Below, in pieces: positions 41,362 through 49,670 of a stretch of DNA of 64,000 bases. A program made the translations under genes and the position numbers. The DNA is taken from positions 1 through 64,000 of IMG/VR virus record IMGVR_UViG_3300035670_011224. One strand, given 5' to 3'. The DNA comes from a virus. How positions within the stretch are numbered: position 1 is the stretch's first letter; the number at the start of each line of letters is the position of its first letter. A model generated the notes under the pieces. It did no database searches, was not told where the DNA came from, and saw nothing but the letters and a program-made list of their open reading frames with translations.

Positions 41362-41685
41362 CTATTCTTTATCTTTAGTCCACTTATGCCATCCACTGTG
41401 TGGCAAATAATTGCCGTTATCGTCTTTACGTTTGGGAAATAAAGTACCACCCTTTTTGTGTTGACCAAAGGCTAAAACTGCTCCACAATCAGAGCATCTT
41501 AATTCATAATAATCATTTCCATCAACATTTCTAACAACAAATTTAATATTAGTACTACCACACATTCCACACTTGGCTTCTCCAAAAATTTCTTGGATTA
41601 AAGCAAGCTCTTTGAATATTTCTTTTTGTCCGCTGCCTTCTAATTCAAATTGTAATTTATCATTAGCTTTATATAGTACTTTCAT
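41362..41685 (-). CDS. Zinc-ribbon protein
   Basis: 107 residues. An N-terminal alpha/beta part is followed by a zinc ribbon with CGMCGS near residue 40 and CSDCGA near residue 65 and a basic tail (KGGTLFPKRKDD). Zinc ribbons of this layout bind nucleic acid or mediate protein contacts in phage replication proteins. It is the last gene of the leftward block, three bases after the preceding annealing-like gene, so the two are probably co-transcribed and may work together. A consensus sigma70-type promoter lies within the upstream gene, about 80 bases from this start. Confidence 0.6.
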   Translation of the reverse strand: MKVLYKANDKLQFELEGSGQKEIFKELALIQEIFGEAKCGMCGSTNIKFVVRNVDGNDYYELRCSDCGAVLAFGQHKKGGTLFPKRKDDNGNYLPHSGWHKWTKDKE

Positions 41686-41688
41686 AAA

Positions 41689-42417
41689 TTATTTCCATTC
41701 GTTAGAGTAGCCTAAAATATCTTGTGGTATACTATCAATATTTTGTTGGTATTTTGATAATAATCTTATTATATCAACAGCGCTCTCGTGTGTCAAACTA
41801 TAAATATTCTTAGTTTCCATATTATTTTGTTCTAATAATTTGACAACATTAATATTTAATCTCTGAGCTAAAACATCTATGAAATTAATTTGTTGATTAC
41901 TAATCTTATTTACTGTGTTTTGATCAGGATGATCTTCTATATCTTTTGATAGCTCTTCGGCTGCTACTACTTTGCGTAATCTTAATGCTCTTCTTAAGGC
42001 TCTTCCTTCTGCTCTAGTTTCCGCAACTGCCACTGGATGATTGCGGTATATTTTGTCGCAGTTGCCCCAATAAACGTCTGCGGAGCCGTCCACAGACACA
42101 ATATTTAAACCGTTTAAGTCCTGAACGGTTGGATTTAAACAGTACGCTAGAGAGTGTATAACTGTTGCTCTTTTTTCATTTTCTGGACTAGGAGATTGAA
42201 CAACCGAGCTTGTTGACGATATTAATCTACAATTTAGTACAGTTTCGAAAATACGTCTTAAACCATCAGTTGTTGGATTACCAGCAATCTTTTCGTCATC
42301 CGATAAAAGTCCAAGAACATAATCTGTCCAATCTAAGTCAGCAATAGTTGGAATTTTCTTTTCAACGATATTATCTTCAGTAGTCTCAATCGTTTCGTTC
42401 TTATCTTTTTTAGCCAT
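41689..42417 (-). CDS. Possible ssDNA-annealing/binding protein
   Basis: 242 residues with a good ribosome site (AAGGA five bases before ATG). The middle segment (SSVVQSPSPENEKRATVIHSL, then VDGSADVYWGN, then AVAETRAEGRALRRALRL) has the AETRAxxRALRxAL helix seen in several phage single-strand annealing or ERF/Rad52-like recombination proteins. That helix and the position near RecA, SSB and nucleases support a recombination role. N-terminal ~30 residues are charged and disordered (KKDKNETIETTEDN). No catalytic residues are evident. It overlaps the upstream endonuclease gene by eight bases. The assignment rests on one motif. Confidence 0.45.
   Translation of the reverse strand: MAKKDKNETIETTEDNIVEKKIPTIADLDWTDYVLGLLSDDEKIAGNPTTDGLRRIFETVLNCRLISSTSSVVQSPSPENEKRATVIHSLAYCLNPTVQDLNGLNIVSVDGSADVYWGNCDKIYRNHPVAVAETRAEGRALRRALRLRKVVAAEELSKDIEDHPDQNTVNKISNQQINFIDVLAQRLNINVVKLLEQNNMETKNIYSLTHESAVDIIRLLSKYQQNIDSIPQDILGYSNEWK
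41768..41796 (-). promoter_or_regulatory. Sigma70-like promoter inside upstream CDS
   Basis: On the minus strand, TTGACA (41791-41796), a 17-base spacer and TATAAT (41768-41773): perfect consensus boxes and spacing. It lies within the 242-residue gene near its 3' end and would give a transcript starting about 75 bases before the zinc-ribbon gene. In AT-rich DNA one such match could arise by chance. Confidence 0.4.
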
Positions 42418-43222
42418 TGGTGTCCTTTATAGTAAATTTCTGTTGCCCAGAAATAAGGTTGGAATGATTTGTTTTTATAATTTGGAGTATTTGATCATAA
42501 ATTAAGAAGGCGCGAGCATCAGAATAATCTTTGGTTTGTATGATCCTCAATAAATTCCATCCTTTACCAATTATTAGTCCTTCTTTTTTATTATCGTAAT
42601 TTTTATTTCTTTTTAATGATTCTTGGCCCCAAACAGGGGTGAAGTGAGACGGACCATCGACCTCTATCGCTAGGTTTATACTAGGAACGAACAGATCAAT
42701 CTGCAACCTCGTATTCACCAGAGTTTGTTCTTTATGAAATTCTACTTTATATCCGTCGTTTAATAGTCTTTTATGTAGATATTTTTCTAGTTTTGATCCC
42801 ACTTTACTAGTGGCTCTGACCGCGGTATTAGCAGATTTAAGGATGTTCTCTTTTGTATTATCGTCTAAGTTTTCCCAATTTTGTTTAGCTTGAAGTTTTC
42901 TTTTTTGTATTTCATCATCTTCTAGATTTTCCCATGCATTCAATACGCCCATACCTATCTTTTGTTTTGTGTCTTGAGATCTTTCTTTACCTTTTGTCGG
43001 ATGTGAGTGTTTACCAGTTTTTAGAGCATTTTTTTGAGCTTCGCTTTTATCTCGTATTTTAATATTTAATTTTTTAGCATCCCTCCTTATTCTATTAGCG
43101 TACGTATCATACATAACAGCTATATCTGCAAAACTTTTTCCCTGTTCAGAATATAGGGACAGAATTAAGTCTTTTTTGTCTTGGTCAGACAAATTATCAT
43201 AAGATGTGTTGTATTTTTTCAT
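42410..43222 (-). CDS. Free-standing EDxHD (Vsr-like) homing-type endonuclease
   Basis: 270 residues. The N-terminal third has a helix-turn-helix-like segment (residues ~25-58, FADIAVMYDTYANRIRRDAK) and a NUMOD-type basic stretch (NALKTGKHSHPTKGKERS), both DNA-binding elements of phage homing endonucleases. The C-terminal domain has E144, D176 (LQIDLFVP), E187-x-D189-G-x-x-H193 (AIEVDGPSH) and a downstream GWNLLRI strand, the PD-(D/E)XK/Vsr-fold arrangement of the EDxHD family typified by I-Bth0305I. It lies between the sugar-transfer cluster and the annealing gene with overlapping ends, so it may have moved into the operon. Target unknown. Confidence 0.75.
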   Translation of the reverse strand: MKKYNTSYDNLSDQDKKDLILSLYSEQGKSFADIAVMYDTYANRIRRDAKKLNIKIRDKSEAQKNALKTGKHSHPTKGKERSQDTKQKIGMGVLNAWENLEDDEIQKRKLQAKQNWENLDDNTKENILKSANTAVRATSKVGSKLEKYLHKRLLNDGYKVEFHKEQTLVNTRLQIDLFVPSINLAIEVDGPSHFTPVWGQESLKRNKNYDNKKEGLIIGKGWNLLRIIQTKDYSDARAFLIYDQILQIIKTNHSNLISGQQKFTIKDTNG

Positions 43223-43655
43223 AATCGAAATGCTCCATAGTATCTAATGGTTTTTTCCAACATATTTCATATATATCATATAGGTATTTGTTTGTTGTTA
43301 CAAAATCCAACTTATTATCATAAATTTTTGACCATTCGCTATAAAAATTTTCTCTATTTTTAATCCAAGGCATATCATTACAATATAGTACCTTTTTATC
43401 AATATTTGTAAAGTTTTTGCTAACTATAATTCCTATAAGATCGAACAGCCATAAATCTCCACTAAAAAATTTTGCATGACTTAGATGAAGAATTGGTATG
43501 TTATATGTTATGATTTTATCACAAGTACTATTAAATATTACTATATTTTTATAGGGATTATTTTTTATTAATAGAGAAATTTGCTTTAATATACTATCAT
43601 AGTAGTCTGTATTCTCTATCGTCGTAAGAAGAAAACCTAGGTTATTTTTTATCAC
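43197..43655 (-). CDS. Hypothetical protein in glycosyltransferase cluster
   Basis: 152 residues, alpha/beta, not recognised. Features such as NIVIFNSTCDKI, a strand-helix run, and LYCNDMPWI suggest a Rossmann-like half domain, possibly a remnant or partner of the GT-B-like proteins upstream. It overlaps its upstream neighbour by 14 bases and the downstream endonuclease gene by 26, so it is clearly part of the same operon. Extreme Asn/Ile/Lys content follows the AT bias. No catalytic motif found. Confidence 0.45.
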   Translation of the reverse strand: MIKNNLGFLLTTIENTDYYDSILKQISLLIKNNPYKNIVIFNSTCDKIITYNIPILHLSHAKFFSGDLWLFDLIGIIVSKNFTNIDKKVLYCNDMPWIKNRENFYSEWSKIYDNKLDFVTTNKYLYDIYEICWKKPLDTMEHFDYEKIQHIL

Positions 43656-44358
43656 TTAACAACACCTTTAAAAAATTAGAATACGATTGAAAATTTTTGC
43701 TGCTCTTAAATTTTTTGGGTTCTAATGACACAAGATCCTCCACTGTCAAAACTTTTGATCCACATGCCCAAGCTTCCGGAACATAGTCTTCTTCTAGTGC
43801 TAAATAGTATTCTGATTGTTGCAACAAAGACGCTTTATCTTTTTCGAGAAGCAATCCAAGGTTTTGTGGATGAATAATATTTTTGTTGTTAAATAATTTA
43901 ATCGGAAGATTTGAAACGGGATAAAGGAATTGGTTTAATTCCATTGGCATGGACTCCATAGAGTCTAAGAAACTTATGATCTGATAATTCTTTTGCACAG
44001 AACTATCCATATAAAAAATTTCATTATTCACTAATTTTGGTATAGATATAATTTTGTTTTTGGATTCATTTTTTTCTTTTTGTATTACTGCTCTGATATT
44101 TTTATTATAGGGTATATTTGAATGTGTATCATTGTATATAAAAATATTTACATCTTTACTAAATTCTAAAATAAATTGATTGATTTCATTATTTAGTAAC
44201 GAAGCAATAAAAATACAATCTGTAAATTGATATTTATAGTATATTTTATATAGTTGATTATCAATATTTGTAACTAATTTAGAACAAAAATCTAGTGACG
44301 ATAAAGCTATGTTATTAATAAACTTATCATTCTTTTGTTGTACTAGTAGTTTTATCAT
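43642..44358 (-). CDS. GT-B-like protein, degenerate
   Basis: 238 residues. The C-terminal part contains YYLALEEDYVPEAWACGSKVLT, matching the E-x-(W/F)-A-C/S-G-x-x-V element that binds the donor sugar nucleotide in GT4-type glycosyltransferases. The N-terminal half is alpha/beta without a clear acceptor-site motif, and the protein is short for a full two-domain GT-B enzyme (usually 350-400). It may be a reduced enzyme or a partner of the other cluster proteins. Starts in a 4-base ATGA overlap. Confidence 0.5.
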   Translation of the reverse strand: MIKLLVQQKNDKFINNIALSSLDFCSKLVTNIDNQLYKIYYKYQFTDCIFIASLLNNEINQFILEFSKDVNIFIYNDTHSNIPYNKNIRAVIQKEKNESKNKIISIPKLVNNEIFYMDSSVQKNYQIISFLDSMESMPMELNQFLYPVSNLPIKLFNNKNIIHPQNLGLLLEKDKASLLQQSEYYLALEEDYVPEAWACGSKVLTVEDLVSLEPKKFKSSKNFQSYSNFLKVLLSDKK

Positions 44359-45023
44359 ATAAATACTTTAGCCTTGCTTAGATCTTTAGAATTATTTATT
44401 TTCATAACGTTATTTTTATTAAGATATATTTTTTCAAACTTGATATTATTCTGTAGTAGAAAATTTATGGTTTCGAACAGATACATTTGATCGAACATTC
44501 CCGTGTCTTGATTTACTAAAATATCAATTGCTTCACTATTTAAATAAACAATCTCGGCCCAGGGTTGTTCCATATCAAAAAATAGATACTCCAAGTTATT
44601 GGATATAGAAGAACCCACAGAAAAATTATGTTTAGGTTTATTTAGCATAAAAATTTTAGAATTATCTTGCAAATATGACTTGTGAATAGTCCCGTCTTTA
44701 AGTAAAAGTCCACTCGTAAATATTAATAAATTATTAGGTCTGTGTTTCTTAATATATAGAAGTAGATTATTGGCCTGATTAGTTAGTTCATATTTTTCGT
44801 TGATTAGATACTTTAAACTTCTATACCTATATAATTTAGACATAATATTTTCTGAATCAAATCCAATATTTATTGTAATAGATGCATTTCTAGATATTTT
44901 TTGAGCCTGCATAACTTGGTATTCTATAATACTTAGATTTTTTCTTAATGGAAGTAAACATTTGGAACCAACAGATTTCATCCCTTTTGTTATTTCTGGC
45001 GTAATAATAAGAATATCAATCAT
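44355..45023 (-). CDS. Sugar-nucleotidyltransferase-like protein (GT-A fold)
   Basis: 222 residues. The N-terminus (ITKGMKSVGSKCLLPLRKNLSIIEYQV) follows the nucleotidyltransferase pattern in which a Gly-rich loop is followed by PKxLLPV and PIIEYxL; further on, INEKYELTNQANNLLLYI corresponds to the YxxTNxxxSL region, and NNLLIFTSGLLL to the strand ending in the metal-binding Asp, which is replaced here. The canonical GxGxR loop is also imperfect. It would make or handle activated sugars for the neighbouring glycosyltransferases if active. The missing Asp leaves activity in doubt. Confidence 0.5.
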   Translation of the reverse strand: MIDILIITPEITKGMKSVGSKCLLPLRKNLSIIEYQVMQAQKISRNASITINIGFDSENIMSKLYRYRSLKYLINEKYELTNQANNLLLYIKKHRPNNLLIFTSGLLLKDGTIHKSYLQDNSKIFMLNKPKHNFSVGSSISNNLEYLFFDMEQPWAEIVYLNSEAIDILVNQDTGMFDQMYLFETINFLLQNNIKFEKIYLNKNNVMKINNSKDLSKAKVFI

Positions 45024-45744
45024 AATTTATAGTTAATACATTAGGACTATTTTCTATTAAATAATCATTTTTAGATGATAAGTTTATATAGTTATTCATA
45101 TTAATAAATATACCATAAAACTGAGAGTCTATAGATGAACACTTATAATAGTGAGCTGGTTTTTGTTCTACATTAATTATATAGTTAATATTTTGAATAC
45201 TATCATTTTCTACAACTTTAGTTAAACTATCATAATTTAATAACCATATAAGATTACCAACTTTATTTTTATTGGTCTCCAAAGCAATATGCAAAGATCT
45301 TGGCCCAGAAATGTTCTCTAAAAAATTATGTACTTTATAATCTATATCAAATTTTAGATTAGATTTCAATAAGTCATATAGTTTATTACCATCGGCATAA
45401 CAAATAATAGTTATATATGACGGTTTGATAGATAGTCTATTTATAGAATCTACACATGATTCGAAACTGTCTTCCGTTTCTACTATTAGTCCAATCGAAT
45501 ATTTTACTATATTTTGTTGTTTAACATATTCTTGCATATCCAAAGAACTTAGTTTATCAATATGCTCATTATATATTTTTTTACTAAAACCATATCTACA
45601 ATTATAGTTTTTAATTATATTATATCCCTGATAGGTTTCTATATTTTTATATTCTTGAACAATATTTGGTATATTAAATACACATGGTTTATCTGAGGTT
45701 GTTGGTTGTGCAAAATAGCAGTCCTTGCATATGGTGTTGATCAT
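45016..45744 (-). CDS. GT2-like (GT-A) protein with N-terminal Cys cluster
   Basis: 242 residues. An N-terminal Cys cluster (C6, C9, C21 and one near 49; TICKDCYFA, KPCVF) suggests a metal-binding knuckle. From residue ~80 (KYSIGLIVETEDSFESCVDSI) the sequence follows the family-2 glycosyltransferase opening, with GPRSLHIALETNKNKVGNLIWLL resembling the GxxxAxNxGxxxAxGxxIxFLD region. The DxD is replaced by NYDS. Probably a diverged GT2-like protein in the sugar-transfer operon; overlaps of 4 and 8 bases with its neighbours. Confidence 0.45.
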   Translation of the reverse strand: MINTICKDCYFAQPTTSDKPCVFNIPNIVQEYKNIETYQGYNIIKNYNCRYGFSKKIYNEHIDKLSSLDMQEYVKQQNIVKYSIGLIVETEDSFESCVDSINRLSIKPSYITIICYADGNKLYDLLKSNLKFDIDYKVHNFLENISGPRSLHIALETNKNKVGNLIWLLNYDSLTKVVENDSIQNINYIINVEQKPAHYYKCSSIDSQFYGIFINMNNYINLSSKNDYLIENSPNVLTINYD

Positions 45745-46148
45745 AGTTCTTTTCTCTCGAAAACGATGGTTATAAAAGTGTTGGTAATATCTAAATCGAT
45801 CATATCAAATAATGCAAAATCCATAAAAGTATATAATGATTCGACTGAAATAAGGCTCTGCTTATTTGCAAAGAAATTGAGAAAACTATCATTGGATATA
45901 GCGCTCTTTATGTATTGTTGAGCTATGCTTTTGGCATTGCTTATAATGATACTCAACCTACCACTCTGTCTAAGTTTCTCCAAAAGAATCCTAATAATAA
46001 CCTGATGATCGCTTTCTTTAAGATATTCTAATATATCTATTGTTATAGAATCACAAGAATGATTAACTATAGAATTTAGATTATTTATATGTACATGAGA
46101 ACTGTCTTCTTTTGATGGATCTATCACTATGGTTATATTACGTTTCAT
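45741..46148 (-). CDS. SAM-methyltransferase-like protein, reduced
   Basis: 135 residues. HINNLNSIVNHSCDSITIDILEYLK followed by IRILLEKLRQSGRLSIII matches the second half of small class-I methyltransferase-like proteins (pattern: HxNLxxL, IxxxDVLxYL, LxxWxxxLRxGGxLxI). The first part that would form the SAM-binding GxGxG loop is absent, so catalytic activity is uncertain. The spacing to its neighbours (4- and 11-base overlaps) places it in the glycan or modification operon. Confidence 0.45.
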   Translation of the reverse strand: MKRNITIVIDPSKEDSSHVHINNLNSIVNHSCDSITIDILEYLKESDHQVIIRILLEKLRQSGRLSIIISNAKSIAQQYIKSAISNDSFLNFFANKQSLISVESLYTFMDFALFDMIDLDITNTFITIVFERKEL

Positions 46149-46992
46149 ATTTAAATACTCTTTGTGAAATTTTAGAATATAAATCTGTCATATTACTATA
46201 AAATGTGTTTAATGAATAATGTTCTGTTATATAATTTTTACTTGATTCTATTATGTGTTGTAAATTATCCCAATTATTAAGAGTATTATTAATATCATTA
46301 ATAATAGAATTATAATTATCTATATAGGATATATTAGATATATTTTTATCTATTAGTAAAGATGATGAGAACACCCATGTTCCGCAAGATGCGCTTAGAA
46401 TTGTATCATATATATTATGAGGGCTAATACAAATCTTATAAAAAGATATGTTTTTAATTGGATCGCTATTACTATTCGTAATCAGATCACAATTAATGTA
46501 ATTATTTATATGTTGGTATAATCTATTGATTCCATCATTATTTTCAAAATTTAAAATACATACGTTTTTTTCTTTAGATACTATATCCGATTTTGGAACA
46601 CCATAAGACATAGTGAGAGTTTCGTTTGTGTCTGGTAGCGCCCAAAGAGATCTTATCTTATCGTTAAAAAATACCCTATAAGTATTATCTAGTTTTTTAT
46701 GTAGTATAATACGATCTTCTTTTTTAAGATGTGTCGGTGGGCTATCCATAAACAATATGAGCGTGTTAACATGGTATGCCAATGATAACTTATTTATTAT
46801 TTGAGAATAATTTAGAGGATTATCAGCGATAATAAAAGAAAATGGTTGATTTGCTTCATAAATAAAGTTGGCATCCCTATGCTGCTCCAGAATATTGGAA
46901 AATAAATTCTTATTTCCAAGATAGTAAACAGTACTGTGTTTTCTGTTTAATGTATTGACAATAATATTTGTGATATCTAAATTATTGAGCAT
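46138..46992 (-). CDS. Putative glycosyltransferase-like protein (GT-B C-terminal half)
   Basis: 284 residues, alpha/beta. The N-terminal part (VYYLGNKNLFSNIL, FIIADNPLNYSQIINKLSLAYH) looks Rossmann-like. The end (NWDNLQHIIESSKNYITEHYSLNTFYSNMTDLYSKI) matches the C-terminal helix of GT4 enzymes (W..xxxAxxxYxxxYSxxxFxxxxxxxY). The donor-binding E-x7-E motif is not visible, so it may be a catalytically reduced member. It lies between two other cluster genes with overlapping ends. Confidence 0.45.
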   Translation of the reverse strand: MLNNLDITNIIVNTLNRKHSTVYYLGNKNLFSNILEQHRDANFIYEANQPFSFIIADNPLNYSQIINKLSLAYHVNTLILFMDSPPTHLKKEDRIILHKKLDNTYRVFFNDKIRSLWALPDTNETLTMSYGVPKSDIVSKEKNVCILNFENNDGINRLYQHINNYINCDLITNSNSDPIKNISFYKICISPHNIYDTILSASCGTWVFSSSLLIDKNISNISYIDNYNSIINDINNTLNNWDNLQHIIESSKNYITEHYSLNTFYSNMTDLYSKISQRVFKYET

Positions 46993-47956
46993 GAGTTTCT
47001 AGTATTTCTTGAATATTATCTTTGGGAATTATATTAGTATATGTAATATCTTTTATATTAGAATCGTTTAAGCTAGATACACTTCCGTTCTTATTAAGAT
47101 CAAGTTGATTCCACCAAATATGATTATTAACAGATATATTAATGATGGGTCTATTTAATTTATTAGCAAATAGCATTTGAATATTATCGCTTAATGAAAG
47201 AAAAACATCCCCAGTATTATGTGCTGTGATTACATTAGAAATAGTATTATCTATTGGAACAATAACTATATTAGTAATACTATAATTAATTTCAAATAAA
47301 TTATACATATCTTTTATATATTTATTATATGTCTCTAGCGTTTGCTGAGATATATTACATATATACAAAATTAAACAAGTATTGCTATTGTCCTCGAAAG
47401 TTTTTATGAAATTGATAATAACATCTTTAACAATATATTCTGGTAAATTATCAATAATAGTATAATATTTTTTATATTTTGAATATATTCCTAAGTTATA
47501 TTTACCTATATTATTTTGTGAATAAAATCTATGATTTATTGTATATGTTAGTTCTTTTTTATTTTTAATATCAATATTATCTAGTATGAATTTAGTAGTA
47601 TTATTACTATACAAATAATTTATTTTTTCATCTAATATAGCATATTTTTGTTTTTGCTCATAAGATGGCATTATATTATGTGTTATTGGCCAAAATATAT
47701 GATATGGTATTTTTGATGTATAACAGTAATTCAAAATCGAGACATTCTGTATAATAACATCAAATGAATTTATCTGTTTATTTTCTGTTATTTCTAATAT
47801 ATCTGTAAATTTTTTATCTTTTATTGTTTTTGTTCCATCGAATACTGGTCTGCTAACTACATCTAATCCCATATCATGTAAATTACATAGTAAATTTATA
47901 GATTCGTATCCTATACTATTTGATAATCTATATGGTGCAATATATAATATTTTCAT
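46982..47956 (-). CDS. Putative GT-B glycosyltransferase
   Basis: 324 residues, opening MKILYIAPYRLSNSIGYESINL, a standard GT-B N-terminal strand and Gly turn. The second half includes TIIDNLPEYIVKDVIINFIKTF, where GT4 proteins build the second Rossmann domain, and SNVITAHNTGDVFLSLSDNIQMLFANKLNRPII, corresponding to the donor-binding region although the acidic E-x7-E residues are not conserved. A gene start four bases inside the upstream gene's end indicates coupling. The GT-B fold is moderately supported; substrate unknown. Confidence 0.5.
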   Translation of the reverse strand: MKILYIAPYRLSNSIGYESINLLCNLHDMGLDVVSRPVFDGTKTIKDKKFTDILEITENKQINSFDVIIQNVSILNYCYTSKIPYHIFWPITHNIMPSYEQKQKYAILDEKINYLYSNNTTKFILDNIDIKNKKELTYTINHRFYSQNNIGKYNLGIYSKYKKYYTIIDNLPEYIVKDVIINFIKTFEDNSNTCLILYICNISQQTLETYNKYIKDMYNLFEINYSITNIVIVPIDNTISNVITAHNTGDVFLSLSDNIQMLFANKLNRPIINISVNNHIWWNQLDLNKNGSVSSLNDSNIKDITYTNIIPKDNIQEILETHAQ

Positions 47957-49605
47957 GTGTTATTTTTTAGATGTGCGTATTGAATAAAGTCTTCTTCGAA
48001 TTTATGATTTGTTTTTCTTATATCTTCGGACCTATTATTGTTATCTATCATAACATTTATATAATCATATATATTATTAATATCATATGCGGATATTTGG
48101 GTTGGAGAATTATAGCTAAATCCATAATCAGCGTTTTGTAGCATATTCAAAAATTTAAATGAAGATAATAAATCTGCATTTCTTACATAATTATTACAAA
48201 GATTTGCTAATACGCTAAAATTATTTTTATTACCATCTGACTGGGTTTTATCGGCTTTATTTAAGATAGTTAACGGTACGTTCCAGTCTGCTCTATATTC
48301 CAGATTATCAAAATAGTTTTCCCATACTTTTGATATATCATCCCAATTATAATATTTTTCTGTTAGTTGTCTTATTTTTAATCTTTCTGTATTTCTAATC
48401 GGTATTGGTTTGGCCATTTGCTTGAGTATAATACCAATTAGATCTTTGTTATTTGGATATACACGAATTGCTTTTGTTTCTAACTCTTTGAAATAAGAAC
48501 TAGGATTAACTTTGAATGCTTGTAATTTTTCTATAATGTCAACCATTGCACTATAATCTACGGTAGCAATAGGTATCCCACACGCGCCTGCTTCAACTTG
48601 TGGCATACCAAAACCTTCACAAATAGCATATTGTACATAAAGATCGAATAGATTGTATATTTCACTTAATTGAGTATCTGAAACACCATTTGATACAGAT
48701 GGAAACTGACAGGTTTTATTTAAGCATTTTGAACACACTTTTAATGGGCCACTAAAAACACAAGCCTCAGTATTCTGACAAGTTTTGCATAGGTATGTAA
48801 ATAGGACATGATTGGATACTTGGTATTGGCTAAGTAATTCCGGTATATCCCAGCCCATGTCCGGATATGTGGTATGTAGATATAGGTAAATTTTTTGATT
48901 AGTCTTTTGTATTTCGGGCAAGGAGATTATCTGTTTAAGGCTATATAAAAGTTCTGGTATTAGTTTGCGTTTCTGATTTCTCATCACGGAACCAAACACA
49001 AAAGCTTCTTGTGGTATATTGAATTTTTGACGTAGTAGATTTTTATCTTTGATAGAAAAAATATCTAAATTTACACCTGGGCTGGTTGTTGCTATGTACT
49101 TGATTTTATTATTAGTTTGTTCTTTTAGAACTTTTGCCCCCCAATCACTATATGTAAAAATGGCATCTGTTGATAGAAATACGTCTACCCACTCTTCTTG
49201 TTGTGGAGCAGAATCTACTGTGGGCATAAGGATATGATGAAAATAAGATCTTAAAGGAGATAAGGTTTGGTAACCGCTCATCCAAAAATCTCTTACGTCA
49301 ACAACAACATCCGGCTTAAAGTCTAATAGAACTTTCTCAAATCTCCACCTTCCAAATTGATTATCTGTCCTAGACATGTATTCCTTATATCTAGGATCAT
49401 TATCCCTCACAGCATTTGCATAATAAATCCAGTCTATATTTTTATCTCTCGGATCATTGACCATACCATAGGAAGCAAATTCTGCAACAACGTATTTGTT
49501 AGTTTTATGCCATCTGGATAAAATCTCGTAAGCATATTTACCAAAACCAGAATTTATGAAGCTGGCTTCGGAGCACATCAATATTTTTAGTTTAGATTTT
49601 GCCAT
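47953..49605 (-). CDS. GT4-family glycosyltransferase with zinc-binding insertion
   Basis: 550 residues, the best-preserved enzyme of the cluster. The N-terminus (LKILMCSEASFINSGFGKYAYEI) has the GT4 Gly-rich acceptor-side loop; residues ~205-215 contain FGSVMRNQKRKLIPELL, the donor-domain start; residues ~327-346 give the ICEGFGMPQVEAGACGIPI motif that binds the sugar nucleotide. Between them, residues ~272-300 carry CKTCQ...C...CSKCLNKTC, a zinc-binding insertion not usual in GT4 enzymes. A ~100-residue C-terminal extension is unassigned. It transfers a sugar to an unknown acceptor, possibly a virion protein, DNA or host glycan. It is the first gene of the cluster and follows a hairpin. Confidence 0.8.
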   Translation of the reverse strand: MAKSKLKILMCSEASFINSGFGKYAYEILSRWHKTNKYVVAEFASYGMVNDPRDKNIDWIYYANAVRDNDPRYKEYMSRTDNQFGRWRFEKVLLDFKPDVVVDVRDFWMSGYQTLSPLRSYFHHILMPTVDSAPQQEEWVDVFLSTDAIFTYSDWGAKVLKEQTNNKIKYIATTSPGVNLDIFSIKDKNLLRQKFNIPQEAFVFGSVMRNQKRKLIPELLYSLKQIISLPEIQKTNQKIYLYLHTTYPDMGWDIPELLSQYQVSNHVLFTYLCKTCQNTEACVFSGPLKVCSKCLNKTCQFPSVSNGVSDTQLSEIYNLFDLYVQYAICEGFGMPQVEAGACGIPIATVDYSAMVDIIEKLQAFKVNPSSYFKELETKAIRVYPNNKDLIGIILKQMAKPIPIRNTERLKIRQLTEKYYNWDDISKVWENYFDNLEYRADWNVPLTILNKADKTQSDGNKNNFSVLANLCNNYVRNADLLSSFKFLNMLQNADYGFSYNSPTQISAYDINNIYDYINVMIDNNNRSEDIRKTNHKFEEDFIQYAHLKNNT

Positions 49606-49620
49606 TATATAATAGAATAA

Positions 49621-49638
49621 GGGGGATGTTTCACCCCC
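49621..49638 (-). terminator. Hairpin between ssb and the sugar-transfer cluster
   Basis: On the minus strand GGGGGTGAAACATCCCCC forms a 5-bp G:C stem with an 8-base loop, followed by TTATTCTATTATA. It fits a short rho-independent terminator for the ssb transcript. The T run is interrupted, so termination may be partial, allowing read-through into the cluster. Confidence 0.5.
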
Positions 49639-49670
49639 AATATTCTATATTCATTCCTCTTTGAGTCTTG

